Numbered from the stretch's first letter, positions 7,670-15,980 are shown. The stretch: DNA of 21,852 nucleotides from Fidelibacterota bacterium TMED108 (GCA_002172545.1 NHFJ01000009.1:21698-43549); one strand, 5' to 3'. Numbers and translations are program-made. The notes: a model not told the origin generated them from the letters alone.

Positions 7670-8259
7670 TGTTCACTGGTCTTGTTGAAGAAGTAGGTAC
7701 CATTGAGCAAATCACTAGCAATCTAGACGGTCTTAGAATAAGCGTCAATGCAGAAAAAGTAATGGAGGGACTAAAGGTAGATGACAGTGTATCATGTTCA
7801 GGGATTTGCTTAACTGTGATTGATATGAATATTAGCTCTTTTACAGTGCAGCTTGTAGAAGAAACCCTAAACCGAACTACTGCAAAAAATTGGAAAAATG
7901 ATTCTGCTATTAATCTAGAGAGGGCTCTTTTGCCATCCTCAAGAATGGGAGGTCATTTTGTTCAAGGCCACATTGATTGTACATCAAAAATTACAGATAT
8001 CAAGATGACAGATGAATCGGCTATCTTTTCGTTTACTTTACCTGGACCGTATCAGAAATATATTGTTGAAAAAGGTTCGATATGCCTGGATGGGATAAGC
8101 TTAACCGTAGCTTCAATAAATAATAAAGAGTTCTCCATTGCAGTTATACCTCATACCATTGAAGCTACAAATTGGAAGAATAGTAAAGTGGGCGATCTGG
8201 CTAATCTTGAGGTAGATATAATATCTAAATATGTTGAAAACCTGATGGATAAAAAATGA
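7669..8259 (+). CDS. ribE: RibE: riboflavin synthase alpha chain
   Basis: A 196-residue enzyme that dismutates two 6,7-dimethyl-8-ribityllumazine molecules to riboflavin plus the pyrimidinedione precursor. It has the invariant N-terminus MFTGLVEEVG and two tandem lumazine-binding beta-barrel domains (about 1-93 and 94-190). Each carries the repeat-defining motif, GICLTV at 45-50 and GISLTV at 142-147, and GGHFVQGHID sits at the domain junction (94-103). The length is typical of the trimeric alpha-type synthase. The start overlaps the ribD stop by one base and its own stop overlaps the ribBA start (ATGA). Some nomenclatures call this gene ribC. Identification is secure. Confidence 0.97.
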   Translation: MFTGLVEEVGTIEQITSNLDGLRISVNAEKVMEGLKVDDSVSCSGICLTVIDMNISSFTVQLVEETLNRTTAKNWKNDSAINLERALLPSSRMGGHFVQGHIDCTSKITDIKMTDESAIFSFTLPGPYQKYIVEKGSICLDGISLTVASINNKEFSIAVIPHTIEATNWKNSKVGDLANLEVDIISKYVENLMDKK

Positions 8260-9455
8260 AATTTGATTCCATAGAGCTAGCAATTGAAGACATTAGAAAT
8301 GGTAAATGCATTATTGTTGTAGATAATGAAGACCGAGAAAATGAAGGTGACCTTGTTGCAGCATCTGAGCTTTGTACACCCGATCTAATTAACTTTATGG
8401 CAACAGAGGGTCGAGGTTTAATATGTGTTTCCATCGAAAATGAAAGGGCGAAAGAATTAAAACTTGAGCCTATGGAAAGAAAAAATTCAAGTCTTCATGA
8501 AACGAATTTTACTATCAGTGTAGATGCTAATAAAAATACAACTACTGGAATCTCAGCTTTTGATCGCTCTGAAACCGTAAGGGCATTAATTGATGAATCC
8601 ACTTCTTCCACCGATCTAGCGCGGCCTGGCCACATTTTCCCCATTGTTGGTAAAGAAGGTGGTGTTATGAGAAGAGCTGGACATACCGAAGCTAGTATTG
8701 ATCTTTCCTCATTAGCAGGATTAAAACCTAGTGGAGTTATATGTGAAATAATGGCTGACGATGGAACTATGGCGCGCGGTGAACTGCTTGAAAATTTTGC
8801 AAATAAACATTCATTGAAAATAATATCAATTGAAGATTTAATTCGCTACCGTAGAAAAAATGAAAAGCTTGTAGAAAAAATTGAAGCAATTGAATTGCCA
8901 ACAGAATACGGTAATTTTACTCTTCATCTATATGAAGATAAGTTTGATAATGATTCACATCTTGCGCTAACAATGGGTGACTACTCAAAAGAGGATTCTG
9001 TGCTAGTAAGAGTTCACTCTGAATGCTTAACTGGCGATGTTTTTCAATCACAAAGATGCGATTGTGGAGATCAACTTGAGATGGCAATGCATCAAATCAG
9101 TGAAAATAAATCTGGAATAATACTTTATTTGAGACAGGAAGGAAGGGGTATTGGTCTTAAGCACAAAATAAAAGCTTACAAACTTCAAGAAGAGGGAATG
9201 GATACGGTAGAAGCAAATAATGAATTAGGTTTTTCTGCCGATCTTAGAGATTACGGAGTTGGAGCACAAATTCTTAAAGATCTTGACGCAATAAAGCTAA
9301 CTATAATGACAAATAATCCTAAAAAGCTAATTGGACTTGAAGGTCACGGTCTAACAATCGTTGATAGAAAACCAATTAAGATACCACCTAAGAAAATGAA
9401 CAAAAAATACTTAGAGACAAAAAAAAATAAGCTGGGGCATATTTTAGATATATGA
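8256..9455 (+). CDS. ribBA: RibBA: DHBP synthase / GTP cyclohydrolase II
   Basis: A 399-residue bifunctional enzyme supplying both branches of riboflavin synthesis. Residues about 1-200 are 3,4-dihydroxy-2-butanone-4-phosphate synthase (ribulose-5-phosphate to DHBP plus formate), with the acidic loop DNEDRENEGDLV (23-34), RPGHIFPI (123-130) and RRAGHTEA (139-146, His143). Residues about 205-399 are GTP cyclohydrolase II, with zinc ligands Cys257, Cys268 and Cys270 in VHSECLTGDVF and QRCDCGDQL, the catalytic stretch LRQEGRGIGL (292-301) and a C-terminal TNNPKK (352-357). No key residue is missing in either half, so both activities are expected. It is translationally coupled on both sides by four-base ATGA overlaps. 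The C-terminal tail is lysine-rich. Confidence 0.97.
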   Translation: MKFDSIELAIEDIRNGKCIIVVDNEDRENEGDLVAASELCTPDLINFMATEGRGLICVSIENERAKELKLEPMERKNSSLHETNFTISVDANKNTTTGISAFDRSETVRALIDESTSSTDLARPGHIFPIVGKEGGVMRRAGHTEASIDLSSLAGLKPSGVICEIMADDGTMARGELLENFANKHSLKIISIEDLIRYRRKNEKLVEKIEAIELPTEYGNFTLHLYEDKFDNDSHLALTMGDYSKEDSVLVRVHSECLTGDVFQSQRCDCGDQLEMAMHQISENKSGIILYLRQEGRGIGLKHKIKAYKLQEEGMDTVEANNELGFSADLRDYGVGAQILKDLDAIKLTIMTNNPKKLIGLEGHGLTIVDRKPIKIPPKKMNKKYLETKKNKLGHILDI

Positions 9456-9862
9456 TTACAATAGTAAAGAGCAACTTTAATCAAAAAGTAGTAAATGGGC
9501 TTTTAGATGGATGTATTATTGCATTAAAAGAGCATGAAATTAATAATATAAATATTATTGAAGTCCCTGGTGCATTTGAAATACCTTATTCTATTAAAAA
9601 TATTCTGTCAAATAATAAGAATTCAACCCAAGCTATTATTACATTAGGATGTGTGATTAAAGGAGAAACAGATCATTATAGTTTTATCTCGCAAGCGGTA
9701 ACAAATAGTGTTATGGATTTAACGCTTACTTCAAAAATCCCGATACTCTTTGGAGTATTAACCTGTCAAAATGCCCAACTTGCATTTGATAGATCTGGTT
9801 CAGATATGAAAAAAAATAAAGGGTATGAGGTTGGTCAAGCTGCAATAAAAATGATTAATTAA
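9452..9862 (+). CDS. ribH: RibH: 6,7-dimethyl-8-ribityllumazine synthase
   Basis: A 136-residue enzyme condensing DHBP with 5-amino-6-ribitylaminouracil to the lumazine precursor of riboflavin. Motifs in order are the N-terminal strand ITIVKSNFN, VPGAFEIP (38-45), GCVIKGETDHY with the active-site His75, PILFGVLTC (97-105) and FDRSG (112-116, Arg114, phosphate-binding position), then NKGYEVGQAAIKM. It is slightly shorter than the usual 150-160 residues because the disordered N-terminal tail is absent; assembly into the usual pentamer or icosahedral shell is still plausible but cannot be read from sequence. Its ATG overlaps the ribBA stop (ATGA). This completes the dedicated pathway except for the unlinked pyrimidine phosphatase step. 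Confidence 0.96.
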   Translation: MITIVKSNFNQKVVNGLLDGCIIALKEHEINNINIIEVPGAFEIPYSIKNILSNNKNSTQAIITLGCVIKGETDHYSFISQAVTNSVMDLTLTSKIPILFGVLTCQNAQLAFDRSGSDMKKNKGYEVGQAAIKMIN

Positions 9863-9878
9863 TTTAATGGAGTGAAAA

Positions 9879-10301
9879 ATGAATAAAGAAAAAATAATTG
9901 AAAAGCTAACTGAAATCTTTGATCTTGAGCTTTCTGGAGTTATAAGATATACACATTATTCTCTAATGATTTTTGGTCACAACCGATTACCTTTGGTTGA
10001 TTTTTTTAAAGCGCAAGCGGTTGAATCCCTTGATCATGCTAATTTAGCAGGGGAACACATCACGGGACTAGGGGGACATCCTCCACTAAATCTCACCAAT
10101 ATAAAAGAAACATTTAAGCATGATACCAGAGAAATTCTCGCTGAAAGCTTAGAGCATGAAAAATTGGCAATTAAAAACTATTACGATCTTTTAGGGCTAA
10201 TAGGAGATAGCTCCGTTTATCTTGAAGAATACGCTAGAAGTATGATTGGTCAAGAAGAATTGCACGCTCTCGAAGTTGAGAAAATGCTAAAACAAGATTA
10301 A
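9879..10301 (+). CDS. Bacterioferritin-like ferritin superfamily diiron protein
   Basis: A 140-residue four-helix-bundle protein of the ferritin-like/bacterioferritin group. Candidate iron ligands occur on all four helices: Glu17 (DLELSGVIRY), Glu49/His53 (AVESLDHAN), Glu89/Glu92 (ILAESLEHEK) and Glu126 with His129 in an E-x-x-H (QEELHALE). LGGHPPL at 64-70 is a typical inter-helix turn of this group. There is no obvious haem-ligating Met at the bacterioferritin position, so it may be a haem-free ferritin-like protein. A clear GGAG lies eight bases before the ATG. The gene follows ribH by 16 bases and is probably co-transcribed; flavins reduce ferric iron, so a link to iron mobilisation is possible but inferred. 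The stop overlaps the convergent M20 gene stop. Confidence 0.88.
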   Translation: MNKEKIIEKLTEIFDLELSGVIRYTHYSLMIFGHNRLPLVDFFKAQAVESLDHANLAGEHITGLGGHPPLNLTNIKETFKHDTREILAESLEHEKLAIKNYYDLLGLIGDSSVYLEEYARSMIGQEELHALEVEKMLKQD

Positions 10302-11437
10302 TCTAGATAGCTAAGGATTAGGTCCTTAAGCGATTTATAGCAATACATCATACTGGATTTACTAACCCATTCATCAATCGCATGAGCTCCGTGTCCAGAT
10401 GGTCCGAATAAAATAGAAGGTATATCCGCTTTGGCTGCTAAAGCGGAATCAGCCCAATACGACATTCCTTCGTATGGTTTTTCGTTAATAATATTACTTA
10501 ATCGTTTAATATGCTCATTTTCTTTAGTTTGATTAGGGGGACGATTAAAAAGCTGGGTCACGCTAACCTTGTGATTACCTGGCGCATCAGAAACTGCCGC
10601 AATAACCTGGTTAACTTCTTCTTTAATTTTTTTAGGATCTTCATTAGGCAGTGTTCTGCGCTCCCAAGTAAGAACAGCGTCAGCAGCTATTACACTATAT
10701 CCTGATCCTCCATTAATTATTCCCGGATGAAGCGTTGCGTTCCCTAAAAGAGGATGCGGTTCTTCCCTTGATAACCGGTTATTTATCTCATCCAATTTTG
10801 CTAATGCAAACTGTAAAGGAAAAATAGCATTTACTCCCTCTTCTGGTCTGCTTCCATGCGCTGCAACTCCGCTTATTTTTAGCTGATACCAATCATAACC
10901 TTTATGACAAATTCCAATTTGATCTTCCGTTGGCTCCATAAAAATCCCTAGAAGAGGTTTTGCTGGTAAGGTAGGTAAAAAATGGTCAACTAAATGCTCC
11001 ATGCCCATACTCTTATCTTCTTCATCGCAAACAAAAGTAAATGCTAGAGAAATTGGTGTTTGATTTTCTGCAAAAAAGTCAGCCAAGCACATTTGAATTG
11101 CACAGCCGGCCAACATATCATAAGCCCCTCTACCGTATAAACGGTCTCCATCCTTTCTTAAAACAAAAGGTGAATCCATTCCTTCTGTACCAACGGTATC
11201 AATATGTCCGTTCATCAAAAGGACTTTGGTAAGATTATCTCCGGGTAAGAAGGAAGTTGTATTGCATCTATTCTTGGCTACTTCAAATAAATTTGTGTTG
11301 AAACCAAGTCTTTGAAAATGAGAGTAAATATATTCGGCTATCTCCTGCTCGCCCTGACCCTGAGATGAAAGGTTTGGATTTACTGAATTTATGGCTACTA
11401 AATCAGAAAGGTAGTCTACTAGTTTTGATTCAATCAT
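10298..11437 (-). CDS. M20 family metallopeptidase/deacylase (ArgE/DapE-like)
   Basis: A 379-residue co-catalytic zinc hydrolase of the M20 family, which includes acetylornithine deacetylase, succinyl-diaminopimelate desuccinylase and carboxypeptidases. The metal ligands are visible in order: His78 with Asp80 (MNGHIDTV), Asp107 (GRGAYDMLAG), the catalytic/ligand pair Glu139-Glu140 (CDEED), Glu168 (FMEPTED) and His352 (GHGAHAIDEWV). The dimerisation/lid domain (about 180-290) contains SGVAAHGSRPEEGVNAI. There is no signal peptide, so it should be cytosolic. The substrate cannot be assigned. Its ATG overlaps the end of Ig/LVIVD copy B by eight bases, so the two are translationally coupled; carbamate kinase is two genes upstream. 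The stop overlaps the ferritin-like gene stop, leaving no room for a terminator between them. Confidence 0.9.
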   Translation of the reverse strand: MIESKLVDYLSDLVAINSVNPNLSSQGQGEQEIAEYIYSHFQRLGFNTNLFEVAKNRCNTTSFLPGDNLTKVLLMNGHIDTVGTEGMDSPFVLRKDGDRLYGRGAYDMLAGCAIQMCLADFFAENQTPISLAFTFVCDEEDKSMGMEHLVDHFLPTLPAKPLLGIFMEPTEDQIGICHKGYDWYQLKISGVAAHGSRPEEGVNAIFPLQFALAKLDEINNRLSREEPHPLLGNATLHPGIINGGSGYSVIAADAVLTWERRTLPNEDPKKIKEEVNQVIAAVSDAPGNHKVSVTQLFNRPPNQTKENEHIKRLSNIINEKPYEGMSYWADSALAAKADIPSILFGPSGHGAHAIDEWVSKSSMMYCYKSLKDLILSYLD

Positions 11438-13496
11438 TGATTTTAATGCAGTAAAGTCCGCTATTCATATCTGAGAGAAATATATAATCCTTATAAGGTT
11501 GCGCACCCCATACCATTGGAGCGTTTGGAATGATTCCCTCTCTGTGCTGAGGAAGAAAATAGCCTATTTCTCTATCCTGTTTATATAAATCACCTAGTAA
11601 TTCACCTGATATATCAAGAATTCTAATTCCACCTTGATAGAATGCCGCTAATAAAATATCACCATAAACCCATTGATTGTGACTACCTGCTTCTGGAACA
11701 ATATACACAGCATCTTCTTTTGGGTTAGATGGATCATTAAAATTTACAAAGTGAAATCCTCCCCTTGGACTTGAGGGCTTGTTATTGATAAGGTTATCTA
11801 AGCCATCTGGAAAGACCTCATCGCCCGCAATAATGTAAAAATCACCTGTAGATTGACTTAAAAACGGAAATGCTGAATGGTTTCTTCCTTTAACGTCCGG
11901 GAAAGATGCAAGCTTAAGGGGTCGCGATGGACTTCCTTTTCCAGCTTTCATTAACAATGGATTGAATCTGATATCTGAGCGATCCTTCTCACTGGATTTC
12001 AGGCCACCAATGTCTGTAGCCACTATGCCATCTCTCCAATTAGAAGAATAAGCAATACCATCTTCTATCCAAACATCATGTATTGCATGCCCTGGAGTAT
12101 CTAATTCAAAAATGCCAACTCTAAATGGATTTTCAGGGTCTTCTATATTAATTATGTCGTATTTGCGTCCGTTATTTACAGCATATACGTGATTTTCATA
12201 TATAAAAGTGTTATGCACACCTCCGGTCATATCATCATTAAAAGTAGAAATTATTTTTACATTGAATGGATCCGAGACATTTAAAATAACAAAACCATTT
12301 TTTCTATTTGATGCTCCTTCGCGCGTAATAACTCCAACCCGCCCATCATCTGAAACTTTAATATCGTTCACATTTCTAGCATCAACTTTTACTGTATCAA
12401 TAATTTTCATATTTTCAGGATCTGTTACATCCCAAAAGTAAGCTTCACCATCTCCAAAAATACTTCCGGTTGCCGCAAAATCTTTTCCTGCATGTTTGCC
12501 AATTCCAGCCCACACCCATAAATCGCCTGATTTAACATTTGAGATCAATCCGTGTCCAACTAATTGGATGTTTTTTTTAACATTTCTAGGTAAAACTTTA
12601 ATACTCTTTTGCGTTGAATAGATTCCAGAGGTTGCAATAATTGTATATAAACCAGGCGTTTCTCCCACAAATCTTCCATCTTCTGAAATAAGACCTGAAG
12701 CAGGTAAGCCATATTCACCGTATTGAGATTTTCCATAGTATGCATATGTGATTGGCGCATCAACAACTTGGCGACCTGCGCTATTTAGTGCTATAGCATT
12801 AAGATGCAAGACATCACCTGTGCGAACTTCTTTTTCTTTGAACCCGATACTAATTTCGCGAACTGGATTTTTAACAATTTTAACTTTGAATGTTTGAGTA
12901 GCCCCCTCAGCTTCAGCAAGCAATTTCACAGATCCTGCTTTTTTTGCAACCAAGTTATTAAATGTGTCAATATTGGCTTTTGAATCATCGCTTAATCGAA
13001 TTTTTAACTTTACATCATCTCTTTCGTTATTAGTGCTATCAATTATTTTTACACTTATTAATGTTGAAGTACCAACATAAACTTTTGAAGGAAGGTCTCT
13101 GAAAATTAATTTCTTTATACTGGGCATAGGAACATTAACATTCATTTCTCCAATTGCCCCATTCAAGCTTCGCACTTTTAATAATAAATTCCCCGCTCTA
13201 TTTGGTTGCACAGTTACATCCACAACACCTGAATTTCTGCTTGTTCTAGGGGAAATAAGCATACTATTGCCAGGCCAATCAGGCGTAGGGCCAATTCCAG
13301 GGTCGTGCGCTGAATAAATTGTAAAAGTTGACTTCACTGGATTTTTCTGTTTGTCTAATAATTTTATTGTAACCTTTTGATTTTCACCAACATTAATTTT
13401 TAATGATGGCGGTTCGAACACAAATTGCAATGAATCATTTTCTTGGCCTATGAGAAGCGATATAAATATGGCATTTATAAATAAAAAAGGTTTCAT
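11430..13496 (-). CDS. Secreted Ig-like repeat + LVIVD beta-propeller protein (copy B)
   Basis: A 688-residue paralogue of copy A. It has a signal peptide (about 1-18, ending LLIGQ), three Ig-like modules (about 22-122, 127-208, 212-302) and an LVIVD-type propeller (about 309-687) with FWDVTDP (354), FVILNVSDP (402), YDIINIEDP (446), FVNFNDP (583) and IRILDIS (624). Over copy A residues 341-499 I count roughly 78% identity by eye; the Ig-like half is far more diverged. Histidines 335, 428, 436, 470, 473, 540, 582 and 606 match those of copy A. A strong AAAGGAGT Shine-Dalgarno site (13501-13508) sits just before the ATG, unlike most genes here, suggesting high expression. The gene lies 29 bases after carbamate kinase and overlaps the M20 gene start by eight bases. 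Function unknown; exported. Confidence 0.9.
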   Translation of the reverse strand: MKPFLFINAIFISLLIGQENDSLQFVFEPPSLKINVGENQKVTIKLLDKQKNPVKSTFTIYSAHDPGIGPTPDWPGNSMLISPRTSRNSGVVDVTVQPNRAGNLLLKVRSLNGAIGEMNVNVPMPSIKKLIFRDLPSKVYVGTSTLISVKIIDSTNNERDDVKLKIRLSDDSKANIDTFNNLVAKKAGSVKLLAEAEGATQTFKVKIVKNPVREISIGFKEKEVRTGDVLHLNAIALNSAGRQVVDAPITYAYYGKSQYGEYGLPASGLISEDGRFVGETPGLYTIIATSGIYSTQKSIKVLPRNVKKNIQLVGHGLISNVKSGDLWVWAGIGKHAGKDFAATGSIFGDGEAYFWDVTDPENMKIIDTVKVDARNVNDIKVSDDGRVGVITREGASNRKNGFVILNVSDPFNVKIISTFNDDMTGGVHNTFIYENHVYAVNNGRKYDIINIEDPENPFRVGIFELDTPGHAIHDVWIEDGIAYSSNWRDGIVATDIGGLKSSEKDRSDIRFNPLLMKAGKGSPSRPLKLASFPDVKGRNHSAFPFLSQSTGDFYIIAGDEVFPDGLDNLINNKPSSPRGGFHFVNFNDPSNPKEDAVYIVPEAGSHNQWVYGDILLAAFYQGGIRILDISGELLGDLYKQDREIGYFLPQHREGIIPNAPMVWGAQPYKDYIFLSDMNSGLYCIKIND

Positions 13497-13525
13497 TTTT
13501 ACTCCTTTAAATAATTTCGTTGTGG

Positions 13526-14464
13526 CTATTTAATGATTGTTGTTCCATTTTCACCAGCAATAGCTCCATCTATTCCGCTGATAGATGTGATTACAGCTTT
13601 TTCACCGTGGTGCTTTAGAAAGTATAAAGCTGCTTGAATTTTCGGGCCCATGCTACCCGCCTTAAAATGGCCTTCATCAAAATATTTCTTAGCTATTTCA
13701 GAGGTTATATTTAGTATGGGCTCTTGATCATGTTTTCCGAAATTAAGATACGCCTGATCAAGATCGGTTATAATCCATAATTCATTTGATTTTATAACTC
13801 TTCCAAGAAGCGCTGCAGATAAATCTTTATCAATTACAGCGTTAATACCTTCTAATTTATTATTATTCCAAAAAGTTGGTATACCACCTCCACCAGATGC
13901 TATCACTATAGTACTATTGTCAACCAGTGTTTGAATTGACCTGCCGTGCTCAATGAATTGGGGCATTGGACTTGGAACAACCTGTCTCCAGGTACCCGGT
14001 TCCTGCTCTTTTATCTTCCAATTAAATTGCTTAGCAAGCTTCTCTGCGGTTTCTTTATTATATCTTCTACCAATATATTTTGTAGGATTAGATATAGATG
14101 GATCATCTTTATCTACAATTGTTTGGGTAATTAACGTAACAACTTCACGATCAATTTCTTTTTCTTTTAATTCATTCTGTAGAGACTGTTGCACCATATA
14201 GCCTATTGAGCCTTGTGTTTCAGCTACACAAACCCCTAGAGGCAATGGCGGAATTGTGTTGTGAGTTAATTCCATTCTGTATAGCTCATCACCAACCTGC
14301 GGTCCATTGCCATGCGTTAAACAAATATTATAACCCAATTCAACGAAGTGCATTATAGCCGCTAGGCTTTCTCTGGTATGCGCAAATTGTTGGTAAATAG
14401 TACCCGCCTCTTCCTTAGGTGAAAGCGCATTTCCACCCAACGCTATGATGACCGATTTAGTCAT
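13526..14464 (-). CDS. arcC: Carbamate kinase (amino acid kinase family)
   Basis: A 312-residue cytosolic kinase catalysing carbamoyl phosphate + ADP to carbamate + ATP, or the reverse. All family motifs are present: ALGGNAL (8-14), THGNGPQVG (50-58), the carbamate-kinase-specific WRQVVPSPMP (159-168), SGGGGIP (190-196), AVIDKDLSA (209-217) and GSMGPKI (270-276). The length is normal for ArcC. No arginine deiminase or catabolic ornithine carbamoyltransferase gene lies in the window, so the source of carbamoyl phosphate is not evident. Its start overlaps the MazG-like gene by eight bases and it is followed 29 bases later by LVIVD copy B and then the M20 hydrolase. The close relative YqeA, of the purine-linked cluster of enterobacteria, would look similar. 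Confidence 0.93.
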   Translation of the reverse strand: MTKSVIIALGGNALSPKEEAGTIYQQFAHTRESLAAIMHFVELGYNICLTHGNGPQVGDELYRMELTHNTIPPLPLGVCVAETQGSIGYMVQQSLQNELKEKEIDREVVTLITQTIVDKDDPSISNPTKYIGRRYNKETAEKLAKQFNWKIKEQEPGTWRQVVPSPMPQFIEHGRSIQTLVDNSTIVIASGGGGIPTFWNNNKLEGINAVIDKDLSAALLGRVIKSNELWIITDLDQAYLNFGKHDQEPILNITSEIAKKYFDEGHFKAGSMGPKIQAALYFLKHHGEKAVITSISGIDGAIAGENGTTIIK

Positions 14465-14774
14465 TGAGGCTTTCAGACCCTAGGTGTCCTTTTGCAAGCC
14501 TTTCGTTATATTTTTCCAAAGCTTTATCAAGGGCATCTTCAATATTTATTTCTAATGAATTAGAAAGTGTAATGATAGAAAAAATAACATCTCCGATTTC
14601 CATTTCAATTTTTTCATTATTTCGTAGCGCGCTTTTTCCATAATTAGATGCAAGCAGAACTTCTTTGGCAACCTCCCCTAATTCAGAAACTGTATCCATC
14701 AGTCGTGATTCTGGAGTGCCAGTGATATTGTTTGTTTCGCAAAAATTTTGAACTTTTTTTTGTAAAGATCGCAT
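14457..14774 (-). CDS. MazG-like nucleotide pyrophosphohydrolase
   Basis: A 105-residue all-alpha NTP pyrophosphatase of the MazG/phosphoribosyl-ATP pyrophosphatase superfamily, hydrolysing nucleoside triphosphates to monophosphates plus pyrophosphate. The metal-binding signature is visible: Glu31 and Glu34 in SELGEVAKE (with Glu38), then Glu59 and Asp62 in an E-x-x-D (EMEIGD). It is a single-domain form, much smaller than two-domain E. coli MazG, so the exact substrate (canonical versus damaged nucleotide) is open. It begins five bases after the methyltransferase stop and overlaps carbamate kinase by eight bases, so it sits inside a coupled operon. Confidence 0.85.
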   Translation of the reverse strand: MRSLQKKVQNFCETNNITGTPESRLMDTVSELGEVAKEVLLASNYGKSALRNNEKIEMEIGDVIFSIITLSNSLEINIEDALDKALEKYNERLAKGHLGSESLND

Positions 14775-14779
14775 TGATA

Positions 14780-15625
14780 TTATTGAGATAATTTATACAA
14801 CAATAGACGGTACGTTTTCATTCTGTTAAACATTTCGGATGTCAAATTTCCTGAAAAATATATCTCATCAATTTTGGTCAAATGCCTACGAAAGATCCAC
14901 CGAAATATTTTCATAGATTTAGGAAAATTACTGTCCAAATATCTACCGGATAATGAGCTAATTGGCAGCGCTACATCGTTTAGCATGTCATTTAATAAAT
15001 CCATTGTTCGTGCAGTTTCTTTAGTGATATCGGTATTAATTATTTCATCAAAAGGATAGTCTTTTAATGCATTTTGAAACCAATCCCATCCATGCCCGCC
15101 GCCTAGAGGTCTCCTACCCGTTCCTGGCTGCCTGAAGAAATCGCAAATTAACAAATGGCTATTAGCTTTAAGCGCATCTATGCTCTTTTCAAGAGCTTGA
15201 TTTACTTGTACATATTGAAAACTTTCGCTAAAAATAACTAGATCGTATTGCTGCTCAAGCTGAAGATCCTGGCACGTTGATCTATATACCTTGACCTTGC
15301 TTCCCAGTTTTTCTTCAATTGCATCTGCAAGATACTCACTTGGAGATACACAATGGACCGTGTAGCCTTCTTTAATTAATTTTTCAGCTAACCCCCCTGA
15401 ACCACTTCCAACATCAAGAATAGTTTCCACGTTATCTGGGATTGTATCAATGATAAGTTTAGAGTGGAGATCTTGCGCTTTTCGAACGTTTTCAGGTATG
15501 ATTTCTAAATCATCTGGCCAGATACCGTAATGTAAATGCTCTGTTTTATAAAGAAAGCGACTTATTACTAAACCAACCTCTAATCCTACTTCCTTTGAAC
15601 TAACTTTTTCTTTTTTATTGCTCAA
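14780..15625 (-). CDS. Class I SAM-dependent methyltransferase (TTG start)
   Basis: A 281-residue cytosolic methyltransferase. Motif I is ILDVGSGSGGLAEKL (69-83), followed by the acidic strand end around VHCVSPSEY and a motif IV-like YDLVIFSESF. The N-terminal LHYGIW (31-36) is typical of methyltransferases acting on lipids, sterols, quinones or small metabolites, rather than nucleic acids. The C-terminal third (about 180-281) is helical and specific to this subgroup; the substrate is unknown. The only usable initiation codon is TTG at 15625, one base after the stop of the upstream gene: no in-frame ATG occurs in the first 200 codons, and the motif spacing needs this N-terminus. Such spacing suggests initiation by terminating ribosomes. 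Confidence 0.87.
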   Translation of the reverse strand: MSNKKEKVSSKEVGLEVGLVISRFLYKTEHLHYGIWPDDLEIIPENVRKAQDLHSKLIIDTIPDNVETILDVGSGSGGLAEKLIKEGYTVHCVSPSEYLADAIEEKLGSKVKVYRSTCQDLQLEQQYDLVIFSESFQYVQVNQALEKSIDALKANSHLLICDFFRQPGTGRRPLGGGHGWDWFQNALKDYPFDEIINTDITKETARTMDLLNDMLNDVALPISSLSGRYLDSNFPKSMKIFRWIFRRHLTKIDEIYFSGNLTSEMFNRMKTYRLLLYKLSQ

Positions 15626-15626
15626 T

Positions 15627-15980
15627 TTATGACTCGAGAAAATAAATTGTTAATGCTCCTATCAATGCTCCAATAGCGAGCGCCCATATAAACATCAGCC
15701 ATGTCTTAGGCTTAGATTCTTTTCCATAAAGCATCAAAAGCTCATCATCTTTTTTTAATTCAATCGAAAACCCCAATGCGTGCATTGAAATCAGAGGCCA
15801 TACAGTAACTTGAAATTCAGAACCACTATGGTTAAATACATGGGTTTCCGATCCAAATCCTCTTTGTTTGGACACCTCTTCTCCGTTCAAATAAACCCGC
15901 CCAAATCCTGACAATGCATTGGTTAACTCAATCAATGTACCATCTTCAAGCTTATAGCTTAATAATTTTGTCCCTACCAT
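15627..15980 (-). CDS. Small C-terminally membrane-anchored protein of unknown function
   Basis: A 117-residue protein with a soluble, beta-rich N-terminal part (about 1-90, including GFGRVYLNGEEVSKQRGFG) and one C-terminal membrane helix at about 94-114. The topology, a tail anchor with no N-terminal signal, places the soluble part in the cytoplasm unless inserted otherwise. I do not recognise the family. The ATG at 15980 has an AAGGA Shine-Dalgarno site, with the upstream S9 peptidase stop 14 bases away. The stop is one base before the TTG start of the methyltransferase, so expression of the two is tightly linked and a partnership, such as membrane recruitment, is possible. Confidence 0.75.
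   Translation of the reverse strand: MVGTKLLSYKLEDGTLIELTNALSGFGRVYLNGEEVSKQRGFGSETHVFNHSGSEFQVTVWPLISMHALGFSIELKKDDELLMLYGKESKPKTWLMFIWALAIGALIGALTIYFLES

Noticed and set aside
11430..13496. Type IX secretion C-terminal sorting domain on the LVIVD proteins
   Set aside because: Both complete copies end within or just after the last propeller strand; no CTD-like module follows.
13526..14464. Arginine deiminase pathway
   Set aside because: Only carbamate kinase is present; no arcA, arcB or arcD-like gene lies in the window.
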